From Paramacrobiotus metropolitanus (Eukaryota > Tardigrada > Eutardigrada > Parachela > Macrobiotidae): a stretch of 64,000 nucleotides of DNA. The stretch lies in assembly GCF_019649055.1 (NCBI RefSeq), contig NW_026570311.1:372001-436000 (forward strand), in the 5' to 3' direction. The first letter of the stretch is position 1, and each line of letters starts with the position of its first letter. A program made the translations under genes and the position numbers. The notes beneath the pieces are model-generated. The model ran no database searches and was not told the origin of the DNA. It saw only the letters and a list, made by a program, of their open reading frames with translations. Of this stretch, positions 35,875 through 48,500 are shown one piece after another.

Positions 35875-37251
35875 CTAACAGGTGGAAGTGGCATTGCGGC
35901 AGACGCATGCTTCGGAATCTTTCAGGAGCTCTTTGACTACCAAGACGTACGTGACAAAAAGCCCACCAACTAAAAACACACGCAACAGCTGGAATTCAGC
36001 TTCTGCATTAAAGCGCACATTACATTTTGTAAATGCTCATCGCTTAAATGTACCGCAGCTAAGAAATTCCGATCGATCGCGAAGAATCCACCCGCGGTAT
36101 AGCGCGGAATCATGGAGCGCATCCTGTGGATAAAATGCATTGTGTGATCGAGATCCGCCTTTCGAATTCCGTCAGATGTTGACGCGCGCTTATCGACCAT
36201 CAGCCAAAGGTCATCGAGAAAACCGTCTACCTAAATTGATATAAACACCGTTGTACATGCACATTTTGTAGAGCGTGTAATAATCAGTTAGTCTGGACTA
36301 GGTACGAACCTGATCATGGAATTTGACGAAATATACAGACGGCACGAACACTCCCACAGCCAACCACAGCATCAGAAACAGGGAAACCAGGTTATGCACC
36401 GATCCAGTACCGACATTACGTTTGAAGCTCTGAATGTGTCCGATGGTGCTCAATGAACTTGCGGCAACGTGCAGCAGAAAAATAACCGAGAAGAATCGTT
36501 CGCCGGCGCCTACCAGGTCACGGATCTTCAGCAAGGTGACTTTCACTTGTAGAAAGTAAGTATTCTCTTCAGTCTTCATGAACTGCTGCAGCAACCGCAG
36601 ATCCGCCGTTGAACGGATGACATCCAGGATGAACATAATGATGATACACTGGGAGAGTGTTATCGGGATTTGTGCTAGCAAGGTCGCTATGGCGTGCCAC
36701 GCCCACAAAGGCAGAGCCCCATCAATTCCGGCGCTGGCCATATAATTTAAAGGCGTAGTTATAGTCATGGCGATGCCGTCGGCGTATTCCAACGGGATGA
36801 GAATGTGCTCGCAGATGCGCGTTATTAAAAAACAGAGCATAACGATGACTTCCATTTTTGTACCGTTGGTGCGATGTTCTTGACCATCATTTATAACCGT
36901 GACTGTTTTTCTGCCACATATTTCATGGAACGCTTTTTGCTTGCATTGAAACAGGAGCAGAATGACAAGCGATACGTTATTCCGGATGAAGTATTTCGAA
37001 TAATGGATGAAGATGAGAATGCTACCTGAACTGGTTAACATACTGGCGAAAAGTATGTAGTTGCTGATAGCGGTGAACACAAGCACCGTAATCCAGTAAA
37101 GACATTTGACTAACAATACTCCAGTGCGGCGGATTCGGGATACCGATGATTTGAACTTGTCTTTCGGATCGGAAATAGTCGGGCATTTTGTGTTCAGGTC
37201 CAGAAACAAGCTGAGAATCAAATAAATCACCCCGTGATTGTTCTCAGTCAT
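35875..37251 (-). pseudogene. Gustatory-receptor-like 7TM gene, subfamily A (A3), frameshift in last exon
   Basis: Exons 37251-36310, 36230-36054 and 35969-35875, both introns phase 0. I start at ATG (MTENNHG); the frame extends six bases to a GTG. Exons 1 and 2 are intact and match A1 and A2 (FLDLNTKCPT, CLYWITVLVFT, LHVAASSLSTIGHIQS, FHDQ, then MIPRYTAGGFFAIDRNFLAA). Exon 3 is 95 bases against 96 in A1 and A2: one base is missing from the run encoding GFF. The frame then reads LVGFLSRTSW and stops at 35937-35939. This removes the conserved TYVLVVKELL segment, although the shifted frame still encodes VTYVLVVKELLKDSEACVC. Either a recent loss of function, an allele, or an assembly error. Lies tail-to-tail with the F-box gene. 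Confidence 0.7.
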
Positions 37252-37425
37252 TTTCACAAGAACAAGTACAATCGCTTTGTAGTAAAAAGCAGTTACACGT
37301 TACTCGCGGCTTACTGAAGAAAATCGTTGCAGCAGGAGAGACATTTTCGGATGCCCAGGTAGCACATACGGCGATTGGCGGTTGTACAAAAAGTCTGTCC
37401 TTTGCTCGCTATGCATTAGGGGGAA

Positions 37426-37600
37426 TGTGGCACTGCAATATTTTCTCATCAAACTGAAGAAGGAACTTCAGCGCTGCACCCGTGTGCTGATGCGTATTCC
37501 ATTGGGAAATGCCTGACTATGTAAATGAGTCTTCTCTACTGAGGAAAGAGTGGGTTCAGTCAGGTGCCTAGAGCATCTGGCGAGGTTAATATTAGGTCCA
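37426..37600 (-). repeat. Duplicated 5' flank of Gr-like A genes (copy at A3)
   Basis: Partly aligns with the A1 and A2 flanks: AATATTTTCTCATCAAACTG, GTGTGCTGATGCGTATTCC, TTGGGAAATG and TTCAGTCAGG. It is more diverged than the other two. Confidence 0.5.
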
Positions 37601-37833
37601 GATTATGGAAACCTCGCTATATAACAGGAGCACAGGCGATGTACCTACGCCAGCACGACTTAATATTATAGCTGAGAAAGCCGATGGGCTTGTTTCTTTT
37701 TGTCTTTTGAGCGCCAAACTGACACTGCATGATCTACATCCACATATATTTTACTTGCAGTTCTGCTGATACACTGTAATTTTGTTTTGGGGAAGTTGTC
37801 TTTGACTTGATACTACACTGTAACATATTACAG

Positions 37834-37885
37834 TATGTAGATGGTTGTGGAATATAAAAGTTACATATCCACAACCATCCACATA
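37834..37885. repeat. Perfect-like hairpin
   Basis: Left arm 37834-37854 (TATGTAGATGGTTGTGGAATA) pairs with right arm 37866-37885 (TATCCACAACCATCCACATA) across an 11-base loop with few mismatches. It lies upstream of Gr A3. Confidence 0.7.
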
Positions 37886-38030
37886 TAGTGTACAATAGTC
37901 TTGAACCATTCGCTTACCGGCATACGTATACCTTGCTTAGAACATTGAGACAGTATACAAATATACGCAGTTTGATTGTGAACCGTCAACAACATAGCCA
38001 GTCAGTTCGGCTTTCAGAGGCGCAGGCAAG

Positions 38031-38163
38031 CATTCCCTGTACTTGCTGCCGTCACCCGGCTGGAGTGTGACGTTACGGCGCTAAATATGGTTAAATCAGG
38101 CGCGGTACATAAGCAACCATGTCTAGCCACAACGTAAAACTCCAGCAGCAAGTACAGGGAGTG
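38031..38163. repeat. Foldback (inverted-repeat) element
   Basis: Arms 38031-38051 (CATTCCCTGTACTTGCTGCC) and 38143-38163 are inverted repeats matching at 19 of 21 bases. The pairing continues inward with mismatches (GGCTGGAGTGTGACGTTA against AACGTAAAACTCCAGCAG). It resembles a small foldback element or a MITE remnant. Confidence 0.55.
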
Positions 38164-38287
38164 ATTGTCTCAGCCGTTGAATTCCCACTATACGTTATAC
38201 ATGCGGTACTGTGGATCTGATCGTGAATATTAGGTACATACATTATTCAGGTGCTCTGTGGGGCGTGGATAATAGTGGACCAAGAAT

Positions 38288-38435
38288 GGTTCACCCGTGT
38301 TTGCAAATTAATCCCGGTTAGACAGATGTTGCCGAATCGGCGATTGCGCACAGGCTGCATGCGGCAAGTGGGCCGGATCAGACTGTACATCCATGTGAGT
38401 GCACCTGAACTGAACCCGACAGCTTGTGGCACAGT
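38288..38435. repeat. Dispersed repeat upstream of Gr A3, paired with 33091-33226
   Basis: Shares GCGATTGCGCACAGGCTGCA, GTGTTTGCAAATTAATCCCG and GAACCCGACAGC with the copy upstream of Gr A2. No coding potential recognised. Confidence 0.65.
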
Positions 38436-39528
38436 TTTTTTATCATAAAGTACGCATATGTCAGGCAGTGTTTTTAGAATTGAGGTACAAAATTCCACAG
38501 AAATGACGTTACGAACTACTTTCCAAACCAATAAAAAATTGAATTTTTTTAGAAATCTATAAAATCAAATCTGCGCAAGTTTTCTAGCATTTCGGATAAA
38601 TTAATTAAACGCATATATTAAATTTACTTATGTATTAATTTACTGCATCCGAAGAATGCGTACGTTGCAAGCGGAATCAACAGACATTAATTTGCCGATT
38701 AATTACGCCGGCATTCAAAAAGCGAAAGCCGTTCGGTGGTTAATCACCGCGACTGCGTTGAGCCACCTGCCAATGCACGTGAAGATTTGCATGTGCATCT
38801 TTGTGTGTGTGTGTGTGTGCTAACAAGTAAAGTGCATGTCATAATTATTCCTTACTAAGCATGTCCAATGGTGTGCTGACGGTGACAGATGCAAAGTACG
38901 GCAACATATGTTGCCGGGCTATATTATTAGCCTAAGCGTATTCGACACACAAGATCGTACTCGGCGGATCAAATCAGGTTGATACGTAAGCGCGAAGGGA
39001 AATTAACCGGTCCGTATGATACGCATATCTCTATCTGTACGGTAGCGCGCATCGATGTATATATATCAGGGAGGCGGGGTTAATCGTGCGTTTAATCCAT
39101 CGGATTGGCTTGATGCCGCGGCATACCGCCGCCTCAATCGATCCACACCAGCCGATCAGATCAACGCGTGCGCTGAAATGATGCGTTGAAATAAAAAAAT
39201 GATCCCGCCCCGGACACAACGCACACGTAGGTAGCCGCGCGTCGTTGCATTGCTGTTAGCATAGCATATATCTGCCGATCGGCGTATGAGCGTAATAAAT
39301 GTCATAAGAGAAGAAAAATCAGCTCTTATGTGTGTCTCTTTCACTTGCTCTCTCTCTTTCGTCTTTTTATTATCGAATTGCAGTTCACCCAGTCAATTGC
39401 ATTACGCGGCGTAACGTGGACAAACCTGCTTCGTCTTTTTCATGTTTAATAATATTACCCAATTTCTTTCTTGTGCTTGTTGAGTAAAATATTTTAATAA
39501 CCAACGCACCAATCGACTCAATCTAACG
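38436..39528. promoter_or_regulatory. Upstream region and 5' leader of ARID3
   Basis: Contains a (TG)n run at 38802-38819 and a CT-rich stretch near 39345-39365. The start codon lies at the end of the first exon, so the 5' leader ends at 39528. No specific promoter element is claimed. Confidence 0.35.
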
Positions 39529-42500
39529 ATGGTAAGTAAAATTTATTTTTAAACGGTGCAAAGTGATATTTGTTGGGAATCCGTGTTGTGAAATATTTAT
39601 TGACACTTTCTCTCCCACCCCGGTGTGGAGCAGTCAGAGGCGGGTGATTCGGACTTCGAGTCGGACGCCGGCGACAGCCCGGACGACGTCCCTCTGCGCC
39701 TGATCAAGACGGACACCAGCCCACCGCCCCCGGAGGCGGCCTACGAGCCGCCGCCGCCGCCACGCCACCGTCAACAGGTGCGGGAGGAGATTCTACGGGA
39801 CGCGCAACAGGCCGGCAATGTGGTGCCGCTGGACATGGAGCGCTTCCAGCGCCACTTCACCCTGCACAAACCCTACAAAGACCACACCACGGATGCGGCG
39901 CCCTATTCGCCGGAGAACACACCGCAGGATCTGAGTGTGTCGGCGCGCAACTCGGAGGGATCGCATTCCGACTCCCGGACACCGCCGCGCCAACGCTCAC
40001 CCTCCATTGGCCGTATCTCGCCCGGACATGCCCCGTCGGCGTCCTGGTCCTATGAGGAACAGTTTAAACAGGTACGCCCAACCAATAAGAATTCAAACAT
40101 TTTTCCATAATCCCACGTAGAATTTCATAATTTAAAAATTATTCCGCATCGGAAAATTGTGGTGTTCTGTGGTTATTTTATATATAAACTAAGCAGTGTT
40201 ATTTTTGAATGTGAAGATTTTATTCAGCTGTATCAAGGAAGTAGTTTTTTATATTTGCCGAAAGAATTTTTTATTTGTATTGATTCTGCTTGAATAATAC
40301 ACAAACAGCCGAGATATTGTACTTGGGAATTGAATGCCAGAAAAGCCGGTTAAGAGTTAAAATCGATCCCGCGGCTGATTATCCAGTGGCGCGAACAATG
40401 TTAAGACTAGCTACAACAAGTTTATCGGTGGCATTGTTAGAGTGCGGGAGGGCTAACGTGCGTTTGATAAACAATCAATTATCCATGGGCCAAATGAATA
40501 AATAAAGAGCAGGATTTTTGAGTGGAGAGCTGTAGCGTTAAACAGCGCCTCGGTTATGTGTGTGCTGTGTTGAATGAGAGCGGCATGATTAAAACTGCAT
40601 ATCATATCTTAAAGACTGCAGCATCGCATTGTCCAGTCAAAGTCCTTCGGCCATTCAAGCACCTCCTCGGCATAAATGACTTAACGAGCCATCATACTTG
40701 ATACTTGGCGGTGAATAGACCGCGGCCAATTTATTCCTGAATATTTTATAACGCGTATCACTGTAACTGCGGCGTTTATACAGCCACGACCACCCCGGTT
40801 AATTTAAACGCCCATTGACAGCCAAACCGGTCCACGGACAAAGGGACCCGTGTTGCTTATTCTCCCATTCTGCTATTCAGTGCGTAATTGGCAGAGGGAA
40901 ATTTAGTCGGATCCCGGTTTTTACAATGGGCTTTTTAACTTCCTTGAACGACGTATACACCATAACCTTTTCAAGCCACAACCGATTAGCGGAATTTAAA
41001 CACACGCCACACAAAGACCGTTCGTATAAAGTGCTCATCATAGCGCTGAGTCGTTAAGGGATTTTGCCAATTAAATTTATGTTGCGGAAGAATATCCTTC
41101 TGGAAACATGTGCTGTGCATTTGCCGCTAACATTCTGGCTTTTAATGACGTCGGCATGTGTGGTAGGGGAAATGTGGCGTAATGCATAACGGCTATCAAA
41201 ACGGGCCGAATATGATGTGTAGCTGTGTATTATAACTGTGTGTGTGCGTGGTGAAAGACGCGCTGTCGTTGACCTAAGCGCTCGTATATTGAAACATTAT
41301 GATGGAATTTAGAGAAAAACATGCAACCGAAATAGATATCAAATGTTGGCAGATTAAGGATAAATTTGACTGCTTGATCGGCAGGATTTTACAGCAGCAT
41401 GAGCCGTGCAAGAAAGCAGCCAGGGAGAAAATATTCCGGCAGCACTGAAAGACGGCCGCATTTTCCTCTCGCGCCCATAAATGCACAGCGTAGTAGCCCA
41501 GGAAAATGCATTAAACGGCATTCGATCAGACCGCATATGTTGGCAGTTATCAAAACCTAAAATTACACACAGGCAAAGCACAGCGCGATCAAACGCAGTT
41601 GCTGTTTATTTATAACATATGATATACACACTGCGTTTGCGCGCACTCGCGATTCAACGAGATTTAGAAACTTTATCATTACACACCAATATCTAACATG
41701 ATGTGTATCATGACGCTGATATATTTCTCCCTATAACACGACGGTGACCACGGCGTGCCAATTGTAACCTCCACTTGATCGGAGCTTGATGAAATCCGAT
41801 CGTGTCTACGTAAACACTTTCCCCAAAATTATGCTTTCACCTCGTGCACACACACACAGATATACATTTTCGATGGAAACATGTGAAAATTAAAGCGATT
41901 AATATCGGCACGGACAGGTTGTTGTTGCTGCCGGTGTTTGCTCAAACGGCATCACATAATATCGCTGTGCTTGGCAGGTTCGTTAGCGGACGCAAATTAT
42001 GATGCGTCAACTGTTTGTCTTGCGCTGTCCACTTGATTGTCCAAGTAGCGCTTGCAAAATGCCGTTTAATAGTGGCTTTCATCATGACGACAACGGAATT
42101 CGGGTTTTATTAGACGCGCCGCATTGTGGGGCGTTGTCATTAATCGAAAATCATTACCGGGCTGGAATGTGCTTGATTAAATGCATGTCGCAGTCACCAG
42201 GTAGTTTGATGGGGGATTTATGAAGTCTTTTGTTGTCCATGTCTCGCAGTAGCCGATCAAATCAATCGTCCTTCTAGCCAACGACTGCAAAAATTATTAC
42301 CCACCCGATGGCAGTCTGTCCCTCCGTGTGACTCTCTGTGTTTCTCGAGTGTTTGAGTAAGTTGTGAGACAAGAGTAAAAGCTGACATATCTGCTCAGCT
42401 TGTCATTTATACCGCTCCATTTAAGCCGCTGTATCACACAGCGCTGTCGCTCTATGCTGTATGTATGCGCCCGTGTATAAGCGTGTAATACGGTCCAATC

Positions 42501-45500
42501 TAAGCCAGATTGTCTGACATAGATAAGGTGTCGTATGGCACAACAAAGAGCTGATTTTACACGGCGGCCCACGCAATCCGATACCGGCCAATCGACATCG
42601 AATGACCAAACAATGCTGTGCGGTTACCACCGGTAAACTGAGGACGGAGGGGAGAACGCCAGAACAACGCGGCGCTTGCGTGTCAGACTCGGGTTTTATT
42701 GTGTCAATGAGGTGAAGAACAAAAATTATAAAAAAAATGGTAATAATAATTATCTGGAGAAATTTGCCCGCCCACAAAAATATCCTGAAAATAATGTCTG
42801 CACAAAATTTATTTACTTTATAAATTTTATATAACATGAATATTATTTAAGATTAATGCTGTTATGGAAAAGGGCAGAAAAAACGGGGAAAACGTTGCAG
42901 TGATTTTGGTGTAAAGGAAAATCTAAGAAACCTAAGAAATCTAAGAAAGTGTGCCGCATGAGAAAGAGACTGTTGATTCATCGGACACTGGTCTGATATA
43001 TTCATCAAGCTCGATTAGCCACGAAGCGCTAATGGCCGGCATGGTTTTATGGGGGCAATGTGGCCACTTGTCGGTCTATAATCAGACCGCGATTAATTCG
43101 CTCGATCGCGGCTGATGCCCGCGTATTTATTATACACCATCGCCATGATTGTACACCGTCCGTGGCGACAATCGCTGGTCGGGTTCTGTTGGTGTTGGGC
43201 GACGCGTTACCAGCACATCCCCCCGCATCACATGTTGACTGCACCTCGACACCGAGCGTATAATCAGCCGGTTGATGAGTTGGATCAAAGACGCTGTGAA
43301 GCGGAAAATCACCGGGCCTGCCAACCGGCCGTGGCTTACCTTGAGACATTTAACAACGCCCCACAAATGAACTGGCCAGATCGTGAAAAAAAGCTACACC
43401 GATTTTAATCATGCAGTTAAATCGTGATTCATTGATGTTTATTTGAAAGTGCGAAAGATATTCGGGGGAAGAGAAAATATGTGGGTAATTGGATAGCCCG
43501 GCCGAAACAGCGGGCTGTTGTTTGTTCGGCGGAGTAATGCTATGCACTCTGCAGCGAGAGATGGGCGGGGCGCTGGCGTCACACTGGAATGAATCGCCAA
43601 TGAACTCCTCAGTCAAACCGTTTGACCTGCACCTTGCTTGCTGCTCTGCATAAAAATGTGGAACACTGTACAGGTTGACTGCAATTATCTCTTATCGTGG
43701 AATGTAATTTACATACCATTCAAACGCATCTTCAAATCAGAGAGAAATTCAAAACCCGGCAAAAATGTTGCAGTCACGAATAATAACCACAAATCAAGCG
43801 TTAATTTTACCGCAGCTTACTAACAGTGCAACAGAAATGACTGCCTGATTTTTTGCGAATATGATACGCTTAACCATCACTGTGAATTTTTTTAAGGGTT
43901 TAACAGAGTTTAACATGGTGACAAAATCCGGCAATTGTGTCGCCAGCAATGAAAGTTTTGTTCTGCATTGCTGCACAGAACACAGAACAATTCCCAGACA
44001 GATATGTAAACAAAAGGTCACGCCGGTACTGCGCCTCCCGGGGAGAGCGAAAGGGGGCGGAGTCTTCTACTGAGCAAACATTCATCCGAATGAAGTGTAG
44101 GATAACTATCCGTGTTCCGTTGTGTGTTCTTTGTCTGGCTGCTGCTTCCTTGATAGAGTAGCCATTTTCTACCTTTCCGATAATTGCACGGAAGCAGCCA
44201 TCGGCTGTCCTCAGCGCCGCTCTCACTAGGTTAATTGGGCACACACAAGCGCGCTCAGAGATTTAATACATGTTCTCATCAGGTAGATTAGATTCCACAT
44301 ATGCTGCACTCTTTGATAATCGCTCAGGTAAACGACAAGAATGCCGTTTTCCCTTTCTTCGCTCAGGACACGAAGAAAGCTGCTAAGGACACACCGGAGA
44401 AGAATAGCTGCGTTGAGTGTAATTAGCCGGTGTTCGGGGGCGCTGGCGCCTCTCTGTTTCGCCCGATTGAAGGGAGAATATAATTCCTTTTTCTGGACGG
44501 ATTAATTGGGCTACGAGAGTGGAGGCTTAATGTGCTGCTCTCTGTGTCTCGATTTCTCTTTCGTTTCGCGGAATGTAAGACTGTAGCGAGAGCAATTAAT
44601 TGCCATGCCAGGTGGATAGATTCGGCAGAGAGCAGCGACGAATTAGGCTATCAATCCAATACTCATAGTCACAGCGCTTGGGAATTAACATTATACCGCC
44701 AGACAGTTGTAATGGCCTGGCGACGCCGGCTGTAATTAATCGAGCCTGTGCTAGGAAAAAGACAATTAAAGCTCACATATGTGGGAAATCGAAGGACGGC
44801 ATCTTGCGCTTAATGCTACAAAAGATTAAGCCATTAAAGGACGACGATGAGATCATCCTTAACTGCGCAGGTTTCTTTTGGGACAAAATATCAGAGTCTG
44901 TAAGAGTCTCGACCGAAAGAAGTGGAAACGATCAAAAGTTTGGAATCACGTGCGCGTATATAACAAATCTGAACGAATTAAGCATCGCCTTAATTGCGAT
45001 TAATTGCCAAAAAATATAATAAAGTATGGAAAAATAATTTCGAAAAAATACATCGGTGTGTCATAGAACTTCTGTATTTTTTATCAGAAAATTTCCTTCT
45101 TTACGGCTTTATCCGTTTTCGTTGAAGAAGACGCAGTAAAGATGAATTAATTCACTTTCATATTACGAAAAGCGGCAATTGATTTTTTTCCCGTGACACT
45201 GCGGTTGTTACAACGACGCTAATAAAATTGCTAAATTAAAGCAAAAAATATAAATAAGTAGGCCGTTGATGCCTCGTTTGGGTCTTATGCGTCAAATGAT
45301 TTTTAATAAATTTTTAATGCCTCCGCCATTCATTTTTAATGACCGTCTCATTCATCGCGGTTTTTTTTTCTATTTTCAGCTGTATGAATTAAGCGACGAT
45401 CCAAAACGGCGCGCCTTCCTGGACGATCTGTTCAGTTTCATGCAGAAACGAGGTAAGCAGCACTTAATAACCGCACACAACCGTTCTTTATGCGGGGCTT

Positions 45501-48500
45501 TTTTTTCTCTTTAATCACTGAACAACGAGAACGACGGAAGCCATAAAATACTGACTATACACAACGAATCGGCGTTAATAATGCAGCACATGCCGCATTT
45601 TCATACAGACACTGTATTGCGCCGGAGATTATTAAGTAGCCGTCTTAATACACATCCGCGGAATGAAACCGGTCAACGAGGTGCTTATTTATAGCCCGAA
45701 CACGGCAATTGTACATGTGCATTTTCCCATATCAATAATTTAAAGCCTTTTAACTTCTCTCGCGTAAACGGCGCACAGAGGCGATTAGCGCGCGGCAGTG
45801 AGTGTGATTTTGTCAGATCGCCGGGGACAGTAAGCAGATGGCTCCGGTTGGGCCAGGTAGACGTCTTTATACAGCGCTCACACGGAGCAACATAATATTT
45901 AAGCCCATCGTTGGTGAAATTGTGCCGGTTAAATGTTTGGACAAATATTATGCGCCGTAAGCGGTTTGCCGATTATTACTTTAATAGCCGAAATCAGCGC
46001 TGTAGTATAATGGCATTATCTCCTCTTTAGCAAAATCGCCAAGGATCAAAGCAAAAATTTTTAAATACCCTGTAGGATTCTCAACGATTTCTCATGCACT
46101 GTAAAAAATTTTGCTAGTCAATTAAATTAAAATAACGCCACCAAATAAATCTGAATTTTATTACTGTACTTCTGAATTTTTATTTACCTGTTGATTACTG
46201 ACGAAATGAACAATAAATGGCGTGAACAGAAGATTAATTATGGGAAACGGTTTTTTCGTAGAAGGAAAAAGAAGTCTATACCTATGTTGCACGATTCACG
46301 CTACCAGAAAATTGTTTTGATTTAATGCGTTTCGGCGCGGTATTGTGATAAAAATACCGGAAAATATTTTCAATTTTATGTTGGCATGTAAGAAAATCAA
46401 ATACAGTTTCGAAGGGAAATATTTTTGCCGGGTTGAGATTTGTGTGATGGATCGTAGTGTACACACTTTGTACAAGGGATCAAGGAGCGGAAATTTGTCA
46501 AAATTACAAAGCCACTTGTGGTGAGCGGTGCTTAATGTGAGCCGCTGGGTAAACACATTATTCATTTGTAACGAATTTGTTACCGGATTTAAAACGCCAC
46601 TGCGCAGTGCTTATGCACCGAAATGCCACCGAGCGGCTTACGACACCCTAACCGACTCAACCGCCACTTATTCGTCTTTAAACTCCAATTGCAATATTAT
46701 GTTTTCCTCCAATTTCTGCCCGCATCAGCAATAATCCAAAGAAAATTTCCATAAAATGCATAATCACTTCAAAACGTTCGTTTATCTACCGACGACAAGG
46801 AACTAAACAGGAAAACGCAAAAACGCGAAAAAGACATAATAAAAAATTTAAAATAAATTAGTGCAAATTAAAATATAATAAGTAATAGATTAAATAAGTG
46901 ATTATAAATATTACAAACACCGAAAAAATGGTAAATTCAGCAAACAATACGACGTCATAATGAAGATCTAGAAAAGCAACAAACAGGAACAGGAAAAAAC
47001 AGGAAGCTGGTGGAAAATGGTGGAAAACAGGAACAGGGAAAAAGGAATAAAGCAGGAAACAATTGAAAAAGAAATGTTACTAAAAATTTCAAAATAAATT
47101 AAACACCAATTAAAATGTATTAACAGGTTATATTTTGCAATTATAAATATTAAAAACAACCGATACTGTAAATAATAAATTCAGCTCAGATAATAAGACG
47201 TTATAATAAAGATTTAGAAAAGCAACACGCCGGGTGGAACTAGATGAGATTTATGGGCGTCAGGTCGGGAATGAAGTGGCGTGTAATTTATTAGCCACAC
47301 TGGCATATTTGGGCGTTTCCCTGCTCATTTGTTGTGGCATCAAGGATCACCACAGCAATCATACATCTTGTTGAGCCGCGCGGCTGACATCAACAATTTG
47401 GAGTCGCTCGTTTTTTTGTCAGTGGCGCTTGGCGCGCTGACGTAAAACGTTCGCGGTACAATGTGGAATTTAATGCGGTAGTCGTGTGATTAGCCAATAC
47501 GGAGATTTCTTTTGGCTCTACTTAGAAATTAAGGTCTGGGAGCGGGTAATTTACCGTGGCGAAAAATGCCGACAGCTGTCGCTGCTCAATACCGTCAACA
47601 GCTACAAATCCGCCACAATGTTTCCAAAATAAATAATCAGCGATTATTTATGTAACCTATAAACTTTCGCCCATCAGATTTATTTTTTTTGTGAAGAAAA
47701 CTTTTCGATAAACATTGCAAAATCATTTCTTGAAACATTAGAAGCTGCATATCTTCTGAAATGGTTTTAATAAACTCCCTCCTAAAAATTTTTATTTAAT
47801 TTTAAAAATTAAAATTATTTTCTGTAGCAGCAAAAACCTTGCATATTGTTGGAAGTAATCACTTAAAAATTAATTAAACTTTATATCGTTTTGTTCAGTT
47901 TTGCAATGCAGAATATTTGCTACGTGATGTAAATTATAATATCATTTAATGGACTTTATTTTCTTTTGACCGGATTTTATTTTATTAAGACGTTGGTGAA
48001 TTCGGAGCCAAGAAAAACATGAGCCAGATTCATTGACGCGACAAAGAAAATAACTAACAATCAGAGAGATACTAATCCGCTTGACATTATTTGATACATG
48101 CCGCCATTTAACTGCGATTACATTCGTGGAAGAAATCCATTGGAATCGTGCAGCAGACGTAACACGATACGGTGCGGCAAAGATGTACGCAGTATATAAA
48201 TACACCCGGCAATCATTAACCCCGCGCAATTAAAAGTGCGGCATGGAGAATTATCAAAAGGCCGCGGCAGGGTGTTTTATCGGCATTTAGTGGCGTTCAT
48301 TTCTTTGGCCATCCAGTGGCGTCATGTTTGTTATCGTGTGATGAATGATTGGAGCGGACGAGTGCAGAGCGCATATTTGGCACTCGGGGAAAAATATTTA
48401 TAATACTTTTTTATTGCGCCTGATTTTGTACGGCCGTTGTGTGAAAAAGGGTCCGAAAATAAGTTCAATAAAAAACGCGCTATAGGGTTCTAACAAGGGG

